Below are positions 9,699 through 17,011 of a DNA stretch of 44,444 nt, in pieces; positions within the stretch are counted from its first letter, which is position 1; each line of letters starts with the position of its first letter. The stretch is from Leptolyngbyaceae cyanobacterium RM1_406_9. Lineage in GTDB: Bacteria; Cyanobacteriota; Cyanobacteriia; Elainellales; Elainellaceae. The stretch is taken from contig JAAUQZ010000008.1 of the NCBI GenBank assembly GCA_012033355.1, positions 1-44,444 on the forward strand, given 5' to 3'. The position numbers were made by a program, and so were the translations under genes. The notes below the pieces were generated by a model. The model was not told the origin of the DNA and ran no database searches. It was given only the letters and a program-made list of their open reading frames with translations.

Positions 9699-10262
9699 AT
9701 GTCTTTTAATCTCCGCAATCGCAGTTTGCTAACCATATTAGATTTAAACCAGTCAGAACTGCTCTATTTACTTGATCTAGCCCATGATTTGAAACGTGTT
9801 AAATATTCTAAAACTGAACAGCAGCACCTCAAAGGTAAAAACATTGCCCTGATTTTTGAAAAACCCTCCACACGAACACGCTGCGCCTTTGCTCATCCCA
9901 CCAAACCAATTGGACCAATCTATACACAAACTGAAGCAGAACGGCTTGCTGCCGAACGAGGATGGGCGATCGCTCCCGATGGGGATGCTTACCGTCGAGT
10001 CGTGCCGTCACCAGAACCCCGTCGAATTCTTGAGATGGGCGCAATTCAACTGCTCGTTCAATCTGGGGTGCTGGTCATTTGTGTGGGAGGGGGTGGAATT
10101 CCTGTTATAGTCACACCTTTAGGTGGGATTCGAGGCGTAGAAGCGGTGATCGATAAAGATTTGGCCGCTGCGCTGCTTGCAACATCGTTGAGGGCAGAGG
10201 CGTTGCTATTACTTACCGATGTTGACGCTGTTTACACCGATTGGGGCACTTCAGCCGCTTGA
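9699..10262 (+). pseudogene. Chimeric argF'-'arcC: ornithine carbamoyltransferase N-terminus fused to carbamate kinase interior
   Basis: Residues 1-64 from ATG 9699 (GAGGAG upstream) are the OTCase N-terminus ending in the carbamoyl-phosphate motif STRTR. From about residue 65 the sequence is carbamate kinase ([53 protein letters not shown]). It then breaks off within a few residues. The junction lies at GCCTTTG (9885-9891), which both parents could plausibly supply, so a deletion of roughly 1.3 kb or more through short homology is likely. Neither active site is complete: OTCase lacks its ornithine domain and the kinase lacks its first third and its end. The frame is open across the join, so a protein may be made, but neither activity is expected. 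Confidence 0.88.
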
Positions 10263-10371
10263 GATTCACCATGGCTTGCAAGTTGAGCGGGTTTTGGTGC
10301 AAAACCATCAAGCGATCGGTGTCCGGTTGTATAACAATGAACAACACTGGGCTGACCGGGTGATTTCTGCC
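10258..10371 (+). pseudogene. Internal fragment of a CrtI/CrtO-like FAD oxidoreductase
   Basis: Reading from 10258, the frame gives [18 protein letters not shown], then AIGVRLYNN and RVISA. This closely parallels part of the intact oxidoreductase at 15070-16587 (GEIHYGSQVERVLVEDN, AIGVRLYSN, RVISA). About 38 residues survive. The left edge abuts the carbamate kinase fragment and the right edge abuts a reversed membrane-protein fragment, so it is a remnant trapped between two deletion joints. It resembles, but is not identical to, the resident copy, so it probably derives from a paralogue. Confidence 0.75.
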
Positions 10372-10578
10372 TGCACCGCTAAACACCGTGTCATAGAAAT
10401 ACAGTCCTCGTCCGTAAATCTGTACCGTCTGTCCTTGCAAAGTCGTAAAGGAAAAAGATTGCCCTCCATCTTGCTAGAACAGTCCAACGCTAGTTGTCAC
10501 CAGAGCGAGTAGAGCGATCGCTAAGGATAAGCTAGTAATCAGGGTTGCTCGGCTACGAGGAAACTGTTGTAATATCAT
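10366..10578 (-). pseudogene. 5' fragment of an unidentified membrane protein with an internal stop
   Basis: On the minus strand an ATG at 10578 with AGGAA upstream opens a frame MILQQFPRSRATLITSLSL, then a hydrophobic segment (LAIALLALVTTSVGLF) and an in-frame TAG at codon 35. The frame then continues QDGGQSFSFTTLQGQTVQI and YGRGLYFYDTVFSGAG up to the joint with the CrtI-like fragment near 10366-10371. The stop replaces what looks like Trp. I do not know the family by name. It resembles small cyanobacterial membrane proteins with a TVQIYG-GLY-YDTV stretch. It is broken by both the nonsense codon and the loss of its 3' part. Confidence 0.6.
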
Positions 10579-10654
10579 ATACTTGATATTCCTGGGGAAA
10601 ATTTAGGGGCAAAGTATTGTACAGGCAGCTTTCTTGCGAATCATAATTCAAGCG

Positions 10655-11478
10655 TTATAGAAAAATGACCTCCGTTACGGCATCTGGCTTTCTAAACATT
10701 GCTTTATGATTAACCAAAACAACCAGGATAGCTGCCGCCGCAAAGAAGACCGTATCGTAAGGTTGGGCATCAGTCCAAATCGGGTTATTGCACTGAAAAT
10801 GAAACAATGCGGGGAGCAGGATACTACCGCGCGAGGCGTTAAATAGAGGAGTCACGATTACGCTGAGGGCAATAGAACCCACAAAAAATGGGGTGAATGA
10901 CCAGGCACCTTGAGGTGTTCCGCTTAACAGGAAGGCGGGTAGATGCCAGAAACCCCAGATCACCCCCAGAATTGATCCTGCCCAAAAGGGTACGAACTTC
11001 CGTTGCAGTAGTGGCAGTGCCAGTCCCCGCCAGCCGAATTCTTCAATCGGACCTTTGATTGTAGTCAGACCCAGCTCCATCATTGCTGTCTGAACTGAGG
11101 AAAAAGGGAATGGCTCTGCAAAAAGGTTGCCCTTCAAAGCCGAGCCTCCCAAAAAAAGCAATGGAATGCCGATTGACCAAAAACATACCAATCCGGAGAG
11201 CAGCGCCAAAGCAGTAAGCGTGACACATAACGCCGCAAGCCTCCTAGTCCAGCGGAGTAGGTAACAACAATAAACGCCGCGATCGCAGGTGACCACACCG
11301 CTAAGATAAATAACGGATGCTGACCCGTTAATTCACCAAAAATTGCTACCATCGGCTCAGGTAGCAAAATAAAAAGTGCCAATATTCCCCATGCCAGCCC
11401 GAATGTAATCAGCAAAAATGGTGCGAGGGAGATGAAGGGTATCTGACTTCGGTTAACGCTGGATGGATCAATATTCAT
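10655..11478 (-). pseudogene. CPBP-family intramembrane metalloprotease, one frameshift
   Basis: The first part (MNIDPSSVNRSQIPF to RCSPDWYVF) and the second part (WSIGIPLLFLGG onward) are in different frames. Adding one base at the A5 run (11179-11183, plus strand) joins them. The second part carries the CPBP motifs EEFGWRG (EExxxR), GFWHLPAFL (FxxxH) and the ALFHFQCN motif. Such CAAX-like proteases are multi-pass membrane enzymes, in bacteria often tied to peptide maturation or immunity. The gene begins 2 bases after the stop of the membrane protein upstream, so it is translationally coupled. The homopolymer context leaves open a sequencing error. Confidence 0.85.
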
Positions 11479-11480
11479 AG

Positions 11481-12182
11481 CTAGTTCTGATGCTCAGTGT
11501 GTTCAAAAACCATGCCCAACAACAAAAATACAACTGAAGCGATTCCTACATAACCAAGCACTCCAAGCATCCGAACTTGCATATTCTCAAGTGGCACACC
11601 TATCAACCCTGCAAGACTCAGAACTCCACTAACAATCATGAGAATTTGCACCATTCTTTCTAATCTACCTCTCCTAAACACAGGCGCAGCAAAGAACATG
11701 GAGAGTGCAAAGAACCAGTCCCATGCCAGAATGTCTAACGCATAGGTCACCGAGGGCCACTTGAAGGAAAAGAATAGAGGCATCCCAGGTAATCCAGCAT
11801 CCTGAATCTGACGGCTTACAGTCAAGATCACAAAGTGAACGCTGGACGTAATCCCTGCAAGGAGAATCATCAAGACCAGTGCTGTCAAGCTGTATACCTT
11901 AACCTCAGGAATCGCGTAAGCGTGAACCGCTACCATGCTAATCACCATCAGTGGTGCGATTAGGATGATCAGCAGTTCTAAGATAGAAAAGATTGGATCA
12001 TTGATTGGATCTTGAGGCGACTTGAGCGATAAAAGTCCAAGAATTAAGGTAATCCCGTATACGATTTCCAAAAAGAATACAGTCCATGCGGCGAATTTTC
12101 CAATGAGGCGATGTTGTATTGTGAAACCTTGATAGAGCATTAGTAAAAACCAAAGATGAAAGGTCATGCCGTTCCATTTCAT
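11481..12182 (-). CDS. Unidentified seven-helix membrane protein
   Basis: A protein of about 233 residues with roughly seven hydrophobic segments, no signal peptide and a short charged C-terminus (VFEHTEHQN). I could not assign a family. I chose ATG 12182 (MKWNGMTFHLW) over the upstream GTG at 12200, because 12182 follows the hydrolase stop at 12187 by four bases, a coupled arrangement. The next gene (CPBP protease) starts 2 bases after its stop. It therefore belongs to an operon of Acg nitroreductase, hydrolase, this protein and protease, probably read from the module at 15012-15054. Confidence 0.7.
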   Translation of the reverse strand: MKWNGMTFHLWFLLMLYQGFTIQHRLIGKFAAWTVFFLEIVYGITLILGLLSLKSPQDPINDPIFSILELLIILIAPLMVISMVAVHAYAIPEVKVYSLTALVLMILLAGITSSVHFVILTVSRQIQDAGLPGMPLFFSFKWPSVTYALDILAWDWFFALSMFFAAPVFRRGRLERMVQILMIVSGVLSLAGLIGVPLENMQVRMLGVLGYVGIASVVFLLLGMVFEHTEHQN

Positions 12183-12186
12183 AGCG

Positions 12187-13707
12187 CTATTCAGCACCAC
12201 CAGAATTGCTATAGGTCTTGGTCAAGATGGTTTCCTGCATGATTTGAGAGAATGCCTCAAATTGCTCAAAAACAACAGAATGCCCCGCATTCTCAAAGGT
12301 AAATCGTTGCTTGAGCGGTGCTTTTAATTGCTCAAACCACTCCAGCGCTAAGTCACGACGGGCTGAGAGTTCGGCGGCTCCATCCAGCATATATACAGGT
12401 ACCTCAAGCTGCTTAACGGTCTGGCGAAAGTCGATCGCTTGCAGTTGGGGATACATCATTGAGAACATATCAATTAGCCCACGCAACACATTTACTTTCT
12501 CCACCAGGTTATACTCGCTACCCCAAATGCCCCAGGGACCGAGATTTGCTTCTGTCCCCCGCTGAATGTAAGACTGTGGCGGTGTATAAGGTTTAGAGAG
12601 CCGATCATATTGCCCCATGACAAAGGCATTGGCGTAGGGGATATCTTTGTAAGGCGGCTCACGGTAGGCTCGCAGTTTTGCAGCAAGTGAGGCATCATTC
12701 GTTTGGACAGCGAGTGCCAAAAGATCCTGATAAATCCGGCGATCGGTTTCACGTTGACTGACCATCTGACCACTGCCAATCCAGGCATGGTACAACTGTG
12801 GCTGACGTTGCACAGCCAGTACTCCCAAGGTACTCCCCCAAGATTCACCGAGTAGGTAGATTTTTTCCTCGTCGAATCGTTGGCGGAGATAGTTTGTCAG
12901 CTCGATCGTATCGGATACTGCTCGATCGAGGGTTAACGTTTCAGTTGGATCGAGGGCTGAGTAAGATTTTCCGGTGCCTCGCTGATCCCAACCGACTACG
13001 ACAAAATTTTGGGTCAGATCATTCAGGAGTACCCGCACAAAGGGGAGATCACTTTGTCCTGGCCCACCGCTTAAATAAAGCAATACGGGTTTATCCGTAC
13101 TGTGCCCGCGTAGCATAATCCATTGCTCGTGTCCCCCTAGGCGCACCTTTTCTAAACTTGCGATACTGCCCGATAAAGGTTTACCGTTAGCATTCAGAAT
13201 AGCGGGGGTAGTCGCTGGTAAAAGGATCAGGAACGCTAAAATGCTGAAGCCCAATGTCGCCCCGATCGCATACTGGTTGCCTGCGCGGACGGTCTGTATC
13301 AGCGGAACCTTGTGACTCGCTCCAGACCGCACGATTACCCAACCCCAGTAAGCTCCGAGAATCATCGGAAGTACCCCGACGAGTCCATGAAACCCGCGTC
13401 CTAAAATTAGTGCCAAAATTCCGAATGTTTCGTTCAAGCGCAGTTCATCCACCGTTGGCCCAATGATCGGGAATCGCCCAACTTCAATTGCCAACGTGTA
13501 GGTTAAGGGAGCCAGCGCCATTGCCCAAGGCGATCGCAGCATCCAGCCCGCACTATAGCCCACCACAAGACTAGTGATCATGACAATAACAGCCTGAATT
13601 GCTGTGGCTGGCCCACGCGGCATGGTATTGGTAATCGCTAACCCCAGTAGCCCCACTGCAACGGTGGCGATCGCACCTCGGCGCAATAGATTAGGTGAAA
13701 TCTTCAT
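12187..13707 (-). CDS. Membrane-anchored alpha/beta hydrolase, S33 proline-iminopeptidase-like
   Basis: About 506 residues. The first 170 or so form four to five membrane segments; the rest is an alpha/beta hydrolase with SGGPGQSD (the HGGPG oxyanion motif of S33 peptidases, His replaced by Ser), GWDQRGTGKS, the nucleophile elbow GESWGS and the catalytic His in ENAGHSV. The combination of membrane domain and hydrolase is longer than typical iminopeptidases (about 310 residues). The start is ATG 13707 with GGAG upstream; a GTG lies one codon before. It follows the nitroreductase gene by 33 bases. The substrate is unknown, with peptides or small esters the likely class. Confidence 0.8.
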   Translation of the reverse strand: MKISPNLLRRGAIATVAVGLLGLAITNTMPRGPATAIQAVIVMITSLVVGYSAGWMLRSPWAMALAPLTYTLAIEVGRFPIIGPTVDELRLNETFGILALILGRGFHGLVGVLPMILGAYWGWVIVRSGASHKVPLIQTVRAGNQYAIGATLGFSILAFLILLPATTPAILNANGKPLSGSIASLEKVRLGGHEQWIMLRGHSTDKPVLLYLSGGPGQSDLPFVRVLLNDLTQNFVVVGWDQRGTGKSYSALDPTETLTLDRAVSDTIELTNYLRQRFDEEKIYLLGESWGSTLGVLAVQRQPQLYHAWIGSGQMVSQRETDRRIYQDLLALAVQTNDASLAAKLRAYREPPYKDIPYANAFVMGQYDRLSKPYTPPQSYIQRGTEANLGPWGIWGSEYNLVEKVNVLRGLIDMFSMMYPQLQAIDFRQTVKQLEVPVYMLDGAAELSARRDLALEWFEQLKAPLKQRFTFENAGHSVVFEQFEAFSQIMQETILTKTYSNSGGAE

Positions 13708-13740
13708 CACTTACTTGCTCCAGAATGACTGCAACCAGGC

Positions 13741-14790
13741 TTAAACAATGACGGAATCCAACGATCGCCGTAGGGAGTTTGGCATTTTGGCACCTCGGCC
13801 AAACCGCACCACTAAATCCGGGCGGCGATCGCCGATACCCAGATAATTGGCGAACTGGGGTCGCAAGGTCGCTACTTCAACCGGCTGATTCAAAAAAGCA
13901 GTGCGAATGCCCAAAGCGGTTGCTTGCAGTGCAAATCGCTGATAGGCACGTCCGACCCTGACCCAATGAGATTTTGTGCTAGCATCGGCTACAAAGATTG
14001 CCAGTCCAGCAGAACTGCGAAGTTGTTTAGTATATTTCTCATTTTCAGCTTTGGGGGTAAAAAACAAGTCAAACAGAGTACTTCCGATCCAATGGGGTGC
14101 GGTCGGATTTCCTGAAGATTTGGCAAACAGACCATCCCCGTCACGAAGGGCTTCGCGCTGATTAAACCGAATCCAGGCTTTTAGTTCTTTGACAAACGCT
14201 GGATCGTTGATTTGGGCGGTGTTGCCTTCGATTACATAGTCCAGCACCGTCTCCATTGCCTGTTTTTCCGTCAATAAAATCAGATTCATTCCATCCCCCG
14301 TTGCTGCTTTTTCTAGTAGCTTCAGGTCTTCATTCCTCAACGGCTGACCATCATATTCTGCACGGGTCGATTGTCGATCGGGAATGGCTTCAAAAAGCTG
14401 CGATCGCAAAGGTTGGGTAGAGTCCAACTGAATGTTGATGGCATCGGTTGACTGCAAATCGACGTTACCTTTTAACCCAAAAGCTTGAGCGGCTTGCACC
14501 AGATTCTCGATGGCGCAACCCAGGCTAGTGTATAGGTGATGATTGTCGGGATCAACGGCTGGGCAACGGCGTTCAAAATCAGGCAAGATCGAGATCTGGC
14601 GTTCTGCAAGTTTGAATTTCCAGCACTGAGTATTATGGCTGGAAGCTGCTAAAGTTGCATAACGTACTGATTCCTGCTGCAATGCCATCGCATCTGTCGG
14701 GGGAGTTGTTGTGTGCCGCCAAATCCGCTGGACAGCTTGCTCATAGGTTTCATGGGTAGAAGCACAGGATTGTGATAGCGCAGTGTCCAT
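13741..14790 (-). CDS. Acg-family FMN-binding nitroreductase-like protein
   Basis: A 349-residue protein with the Acg pattern: RYATLAASSHNTQCWKF near the N-terminus (FMN phosphate region), PDFERRCPAVDPDNHHLYTSLGCA, then a second half-domain with RVGRAYQRFALQATALGIRT and a C-terminal RFGRG. In Mycobacterium tuberculosis, Acg (Rv2032) is strongly hypoxia-induced and may sequester flavin rather than reduce nitro compounds. The start is ATG 14790 with AGGAGC eight bases upstream; a TTG at 14847 would add 19 residues without a better ribosome site. It heads an operon with the hydrolase, membrane protein and protease, downstream of a promoter module at 15012. Confidence 0.85.
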   Translation of the reverse strand: MDTALSQSCASTHETYEQAVQRIWRHTTTPPTDAMALQQESVRYATLAASSHNTQCWKFKLAERQISILPDFERRCPAVDPDNHHLYTSLGCAIENLVQAAQAFGLKGNVDLQSTDAINIQLDSTQPLRSQLFEAIPDRQSTRAEYDGQPLRNEDLKLLEKAATGDGMNLILLTEKQAMETVLDYVIEGNTAQINDPAFVKELKAWIRFNQREALRDGDGLFAKSSGNPTAPHWIGSTLFDLFFTPKAENEKYTKQLRSSAGLAIFVADASTKSHWVRVGRAYQRFALQATALGIRTAFLNQPVEVATLRPQFANYLGIGDRRPDLVVRFGRGAKMPNSLRRSLDSVIV

Positions 14791-14867
14791 GAGTGTTGCT
14801 CCTGATAGTTGAATAAATTGCTGTCGGTCAAACGTAGGAATCTCCAAAACAGAATGACAACAAATCC

Positions 14868-14999
14868 CTAATTGACTACGCGATCGCCACGAGTTAAATA
14901 ATGTCCATCAAAGCGCATCGGCAAGGGTTCGCCAGACAGCGGTTCGCCAGGTGATCCGGGTTGCTGAGCATGAATATGTAAGTGCGCTTTCAATGCGAG
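14868..14999 (-). pseudogene. C-terminal remnant of an M23-type peptidase
   Basis: On the minus strand an open frame without a start reads LALKAHLHIHAQQPGSPGE, then PLSGEPLPMRFDGHYL and TRGDRVVN before a stop at 14868. The HLHIHAQ-type motif and the GEPLP-RFDG tail are what I recall from the ends of cyanobacterial M23 (LytM-like) metallopeptidases. Everything upstream is missing. The promoter module at 15012-15054 points straight into it, so a deletion appears to have joined that promoter to this gene end. Confidence 0.55.
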
Positions 15000-15011
15000 C
15001 GAAAAACTAAG

Positions 15012-15054
15012 CCTTGAAACTAAGGCTACTGCGGAAAGTTGAAGAACTCGTGAG
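15012..15054 (-). promoter_or_regulatory. Repeated promoter module, copy N (upstream of Acg operon)
   Basis: The minus-strand 15-mer CTCACGAGTTCTTCA (15054-15040) differs from the consensus at two positions. TA is present at offsets 12-13; the -10 position reads TCAAGG, a weak match. It reads into the M23 remnant and then the Acg gene (ATG 14790). Confidence 0.55.
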
Positions 15055-15069
15055 GTTCAACGGTGCGAT

Positions 15070-16587
15070 TTAGGTTGCAATCTGAGTCACAAACGATCGC
15101 CGATCTTCACTGCAAATCTGCTGAATGATATTGCGACCTGACATGGCAACAACCGGAACGCTTCCCCCAGGTTCTACCCATTGACCCACCATGTAGAATT
15201 GCCGCAATCCAGGCAGCGTTTTGGGCAAACCTCGGATCAGTAACGGCAGTGTTTGTTTAGTCAACAACCAGCCACAGCTTGACCCTTGCCAGTTGCCCGT
15301 ATAGCGCTCATAACTAAGGGGCGTGGCTACATCCATCACTTCGATGTCGGCTTTAATTCCCGGATAAATCTGCTCTAGCTGATCAACAAGAATCTGGGCT
15401 TCCTGGATTTCTTCGGCGTGGTAGAGCGATCGCCCATAAATTCGCTGCCAATAGTCGTAGTGAGTGGTTAGCATGACCATCAGCACAGATTTACCTGGAG
15501 GTGCGAGAGAAGGGTCAAAGCAGTAGTGTTTAATGCCAAGTTCATCGCGTTCATCGCCAGCAATTTGAACAGGCTTGTCCAATAAATGCGTCACCCAATG
15601 CGGTTTACTGGATAGATCTCGGTTGATGCCCAGCGATACCTGAAGTTGAGCATGAGTTGGCAAACTTCCATTGTAATAGCGCTGTATTTGACGGTTAACG
15701 TACTGACCTCTCAACAATCCGAAAAGAGTATTGTGTCCGTCACTGGCAGAAATCACACGCGCTGCCCGGTATTCTTCATTGCTGTATAACCGCACGCCGA
15801 TCGCGCAATTATCTTCTACCAGCACTCGTTCAACCTGGGAACCGTAGTGAATTTCACCGCCCAATTCCAAATAGCGACGTTCGATCGCCCGGGCAAATTC
15901 CAGCGATCCGCCCACGGGAAATCCAGCATTGTGAGTATGCATCGATGCCAGCAGCGACATCCCTACCATCACCGGAATGCTGCTCCAGGCAAACATCTGT
16001 GGAATCGCACGGCGCAGAAACGGATCTTTGAACTCACCCGCAAAGTCCTGAGCCGAACGATTGCCCCAGGTTGCCATTGGACAGGCATACGGCAGCAGGT
16101 GTTTTGCCAATCTTGCCCAGTCTAGAGGTTTCATCAGCGTTTTGGGCTGTTGCTGAAGCAGAGATAAATCGAAGCGGGTAAAGGCGCGAATACCGGCACA
16201 GAATTTTTTGATGAGGGTGCGATCGCGCGGCGATAAAGCGCATAAGTGCTGTTCCAGGCAATCGGGGTCGCTGTAAACAATCAACGTTCTGCCATTGGTA
16301 TCTCGAACCCGCAGCAATTCCTCGTGGTGAACAAATGCTCGTCCCTGAACGGCTCCCAGTTCTTGCCAGAGGCGATTGAACGGTTGACCTTGCCCAGACC
16401 CAAACAGATAGTGTAGGCAGCCATCAAAGATAAACCCTTGTCGTTCCCATGCTGTGCATAGCCCTCCTGGTTGGGTATGCATCTCAAAAATGCGAGTGCG
16501 ATAGCCGTTCATTTGGGCGTAGCAACCCGCCGCCAGTCCGGCAATTCCGGCACCAATGATCAGGATATCTGTGGAAGCATGGGTCAC
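15070..16587 (-). CDS. Phytoene-desaturase-like (CrtI/CrtO family) NAD(P)/FAD oxidoreductase
   Basis: A 505-residue flavoprotein with the N-terminal dinucleotide motif IIGAGIAGLAAGCYAQ, then GGLCTAWERQGFIFDGCLHYL typical of the CrtI/CrtO/retinol-saturase superfamily, and a C-terminal FAD segment (YMVGQWVEPGGSVPVVAMSGR). Members oxidise, saturate or isomerise carotenoids and related isoprenoids at membranes. The exact substrate is not predictable, and a second relative lies at 42842. The gene appears intact and ends just beyond a promoter module that serves the next operon. The start ATG 16587 (MTHASTDILI) is at the expected distance from the glycine motif. Confidence 0.85.
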   Translation of the reverse strand: MTHASTDILIIGAGIAGLAAGCYAQMNGYRTRIFEMHTQPGGLCTAWERQGFIFDGCLHYLFGSGQGQPFNRLWQELGAVQGRAFVHHEELLRVRDTNGRTLIVYSDPDCLEQHLCALSPRDRTLIKKFCAGIRAFTRFDLSLLQQQPKTLMKPLDWARLAKHLLPYACPMATWGNRSAQDFAGEFKDPFLRRAIPQMFAWSSIPVMVGMSLLASMHTHNAGFPVGGSLEFARAIERRYLELGGEIHYGSQVERVLVEDNCAIGVRLYSNEEYRAARVISASDGHNTLFGLLRGQYVNRQIQRYYNGSLPTHAQLQVSLGINRDLSSKPHWVTHLLDKPVQIAGDERDELGIKHYCFDPSLAPPGKSVLMVMLTTHYDYWQRIYGRSLYHAEEIQEAQILVDQLEQIYPGIKADIEVMDVATPLSYERYTGNWQGSSCGWLLTKQTLPLLIRGLPKTLPGLRQFYMVGQWVEPGGSVPVVAMSGRNIIQQICSEDRRSFVTQIAT

Positions 16588-16719
16588 ATTTGCCTAGTCC
16601 TACTGTATTTCTTGACTCAAAGCCTACTGTAGATGATGCTACTAAAGCTTTTCATGGAGCTTAGCTTCTGGTTTAAATTAACCGCCGAACCATTTAGGAA
16701 GTAGAGCGTAGATTTTTTC

Positions 16720-16762
16720 CTCACAGAATCCTCAATTTTACTCTCTAGCGTAAAGTTTGTAT
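16720..16762 (+). promoter_or_regulatory. Repeated promoter module, copy F (upstream of cation P-type ATPase)
   Basis: The 15-mer CTCACAGAATCCTCA (16720-16734) is followed by TCTA, with TA at offsets 12-13, and TTGTAT at offsets 23-28. The ATPase starts 239 bases after the module, leaving a long leader that contains two short open frames. Confidence 0.7.
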
Positions 16763-16906
16763 GGGTCAAGTCACCAGTTTAGAGAACTACGAAAAGATAG
16801 TCTCGTCCAGGCTTTGACAGAAGCGGGATCACTCGAAGGCTGTCAACTCCTTCATAACTGTTCTCATTGCTCCTTTGAAGATGTTCTCACTTTGAAAGGC
16901 AACTAA
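16757..16906 (+). other. Cys-containing short open frame in ATPase leader, probable C-terminal remnant
   Basis: An open frame ends at TAA 16904-16906 and reads HQFRELRKDSLVQALTEAG, then SLEGCQLLHNCSHCSFEDV and LTLKGN. It looks like genuine protein but has no ATG, and its first possible start (TTG 16757) lies within the predicted -10 element. It may be the end of a deleted gene fused to the promoter, as at 14868 and 35068, or a Cys/His leader peptide. I do not recognise it. Confidence 0.3.
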
Positions 16907-16909
16907 ACG

Positions 16910-17011
16910 ATGACTTATCCAGTGCAATACCTTATCGAGCATTTAATTGAGTCAATGTTAGCAAGCCGTGCGATGCACGCTGATAATCATGGTGAGAGCA
17001 ATGAACTCTAA
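16910..17011 (+). CDS. Possible 33-residue leader peptide overlapping the P-type ATPase start
   Basis: ATG 16910 opens a frame MTYPVQYLIEHLIESMLASR and ends HADNHGESNEL at TAA 17009-17011, overlapping the ATPase ATG (17001) by 11 bases in another frame. It begins three bases after the stop of the previous short frame. The ribosome site is weak (AAAGGC). The overlap would allow translational coupling to the ATPase, but there is no independent evidence that it is expressed. Confidence 0.35.
   Translation: MTYPVQYLIEHLIESMLASRAMHADNHGESNEL

Noticed and set aside
10219-10512. 97-codon plus-strand frame after the argF-arcC fusion
   Set aside because: Only its first 38 or so residues after the joint match a protein (the CrtI-like remnant); the rest is antisense of the membrane-protein fragment.
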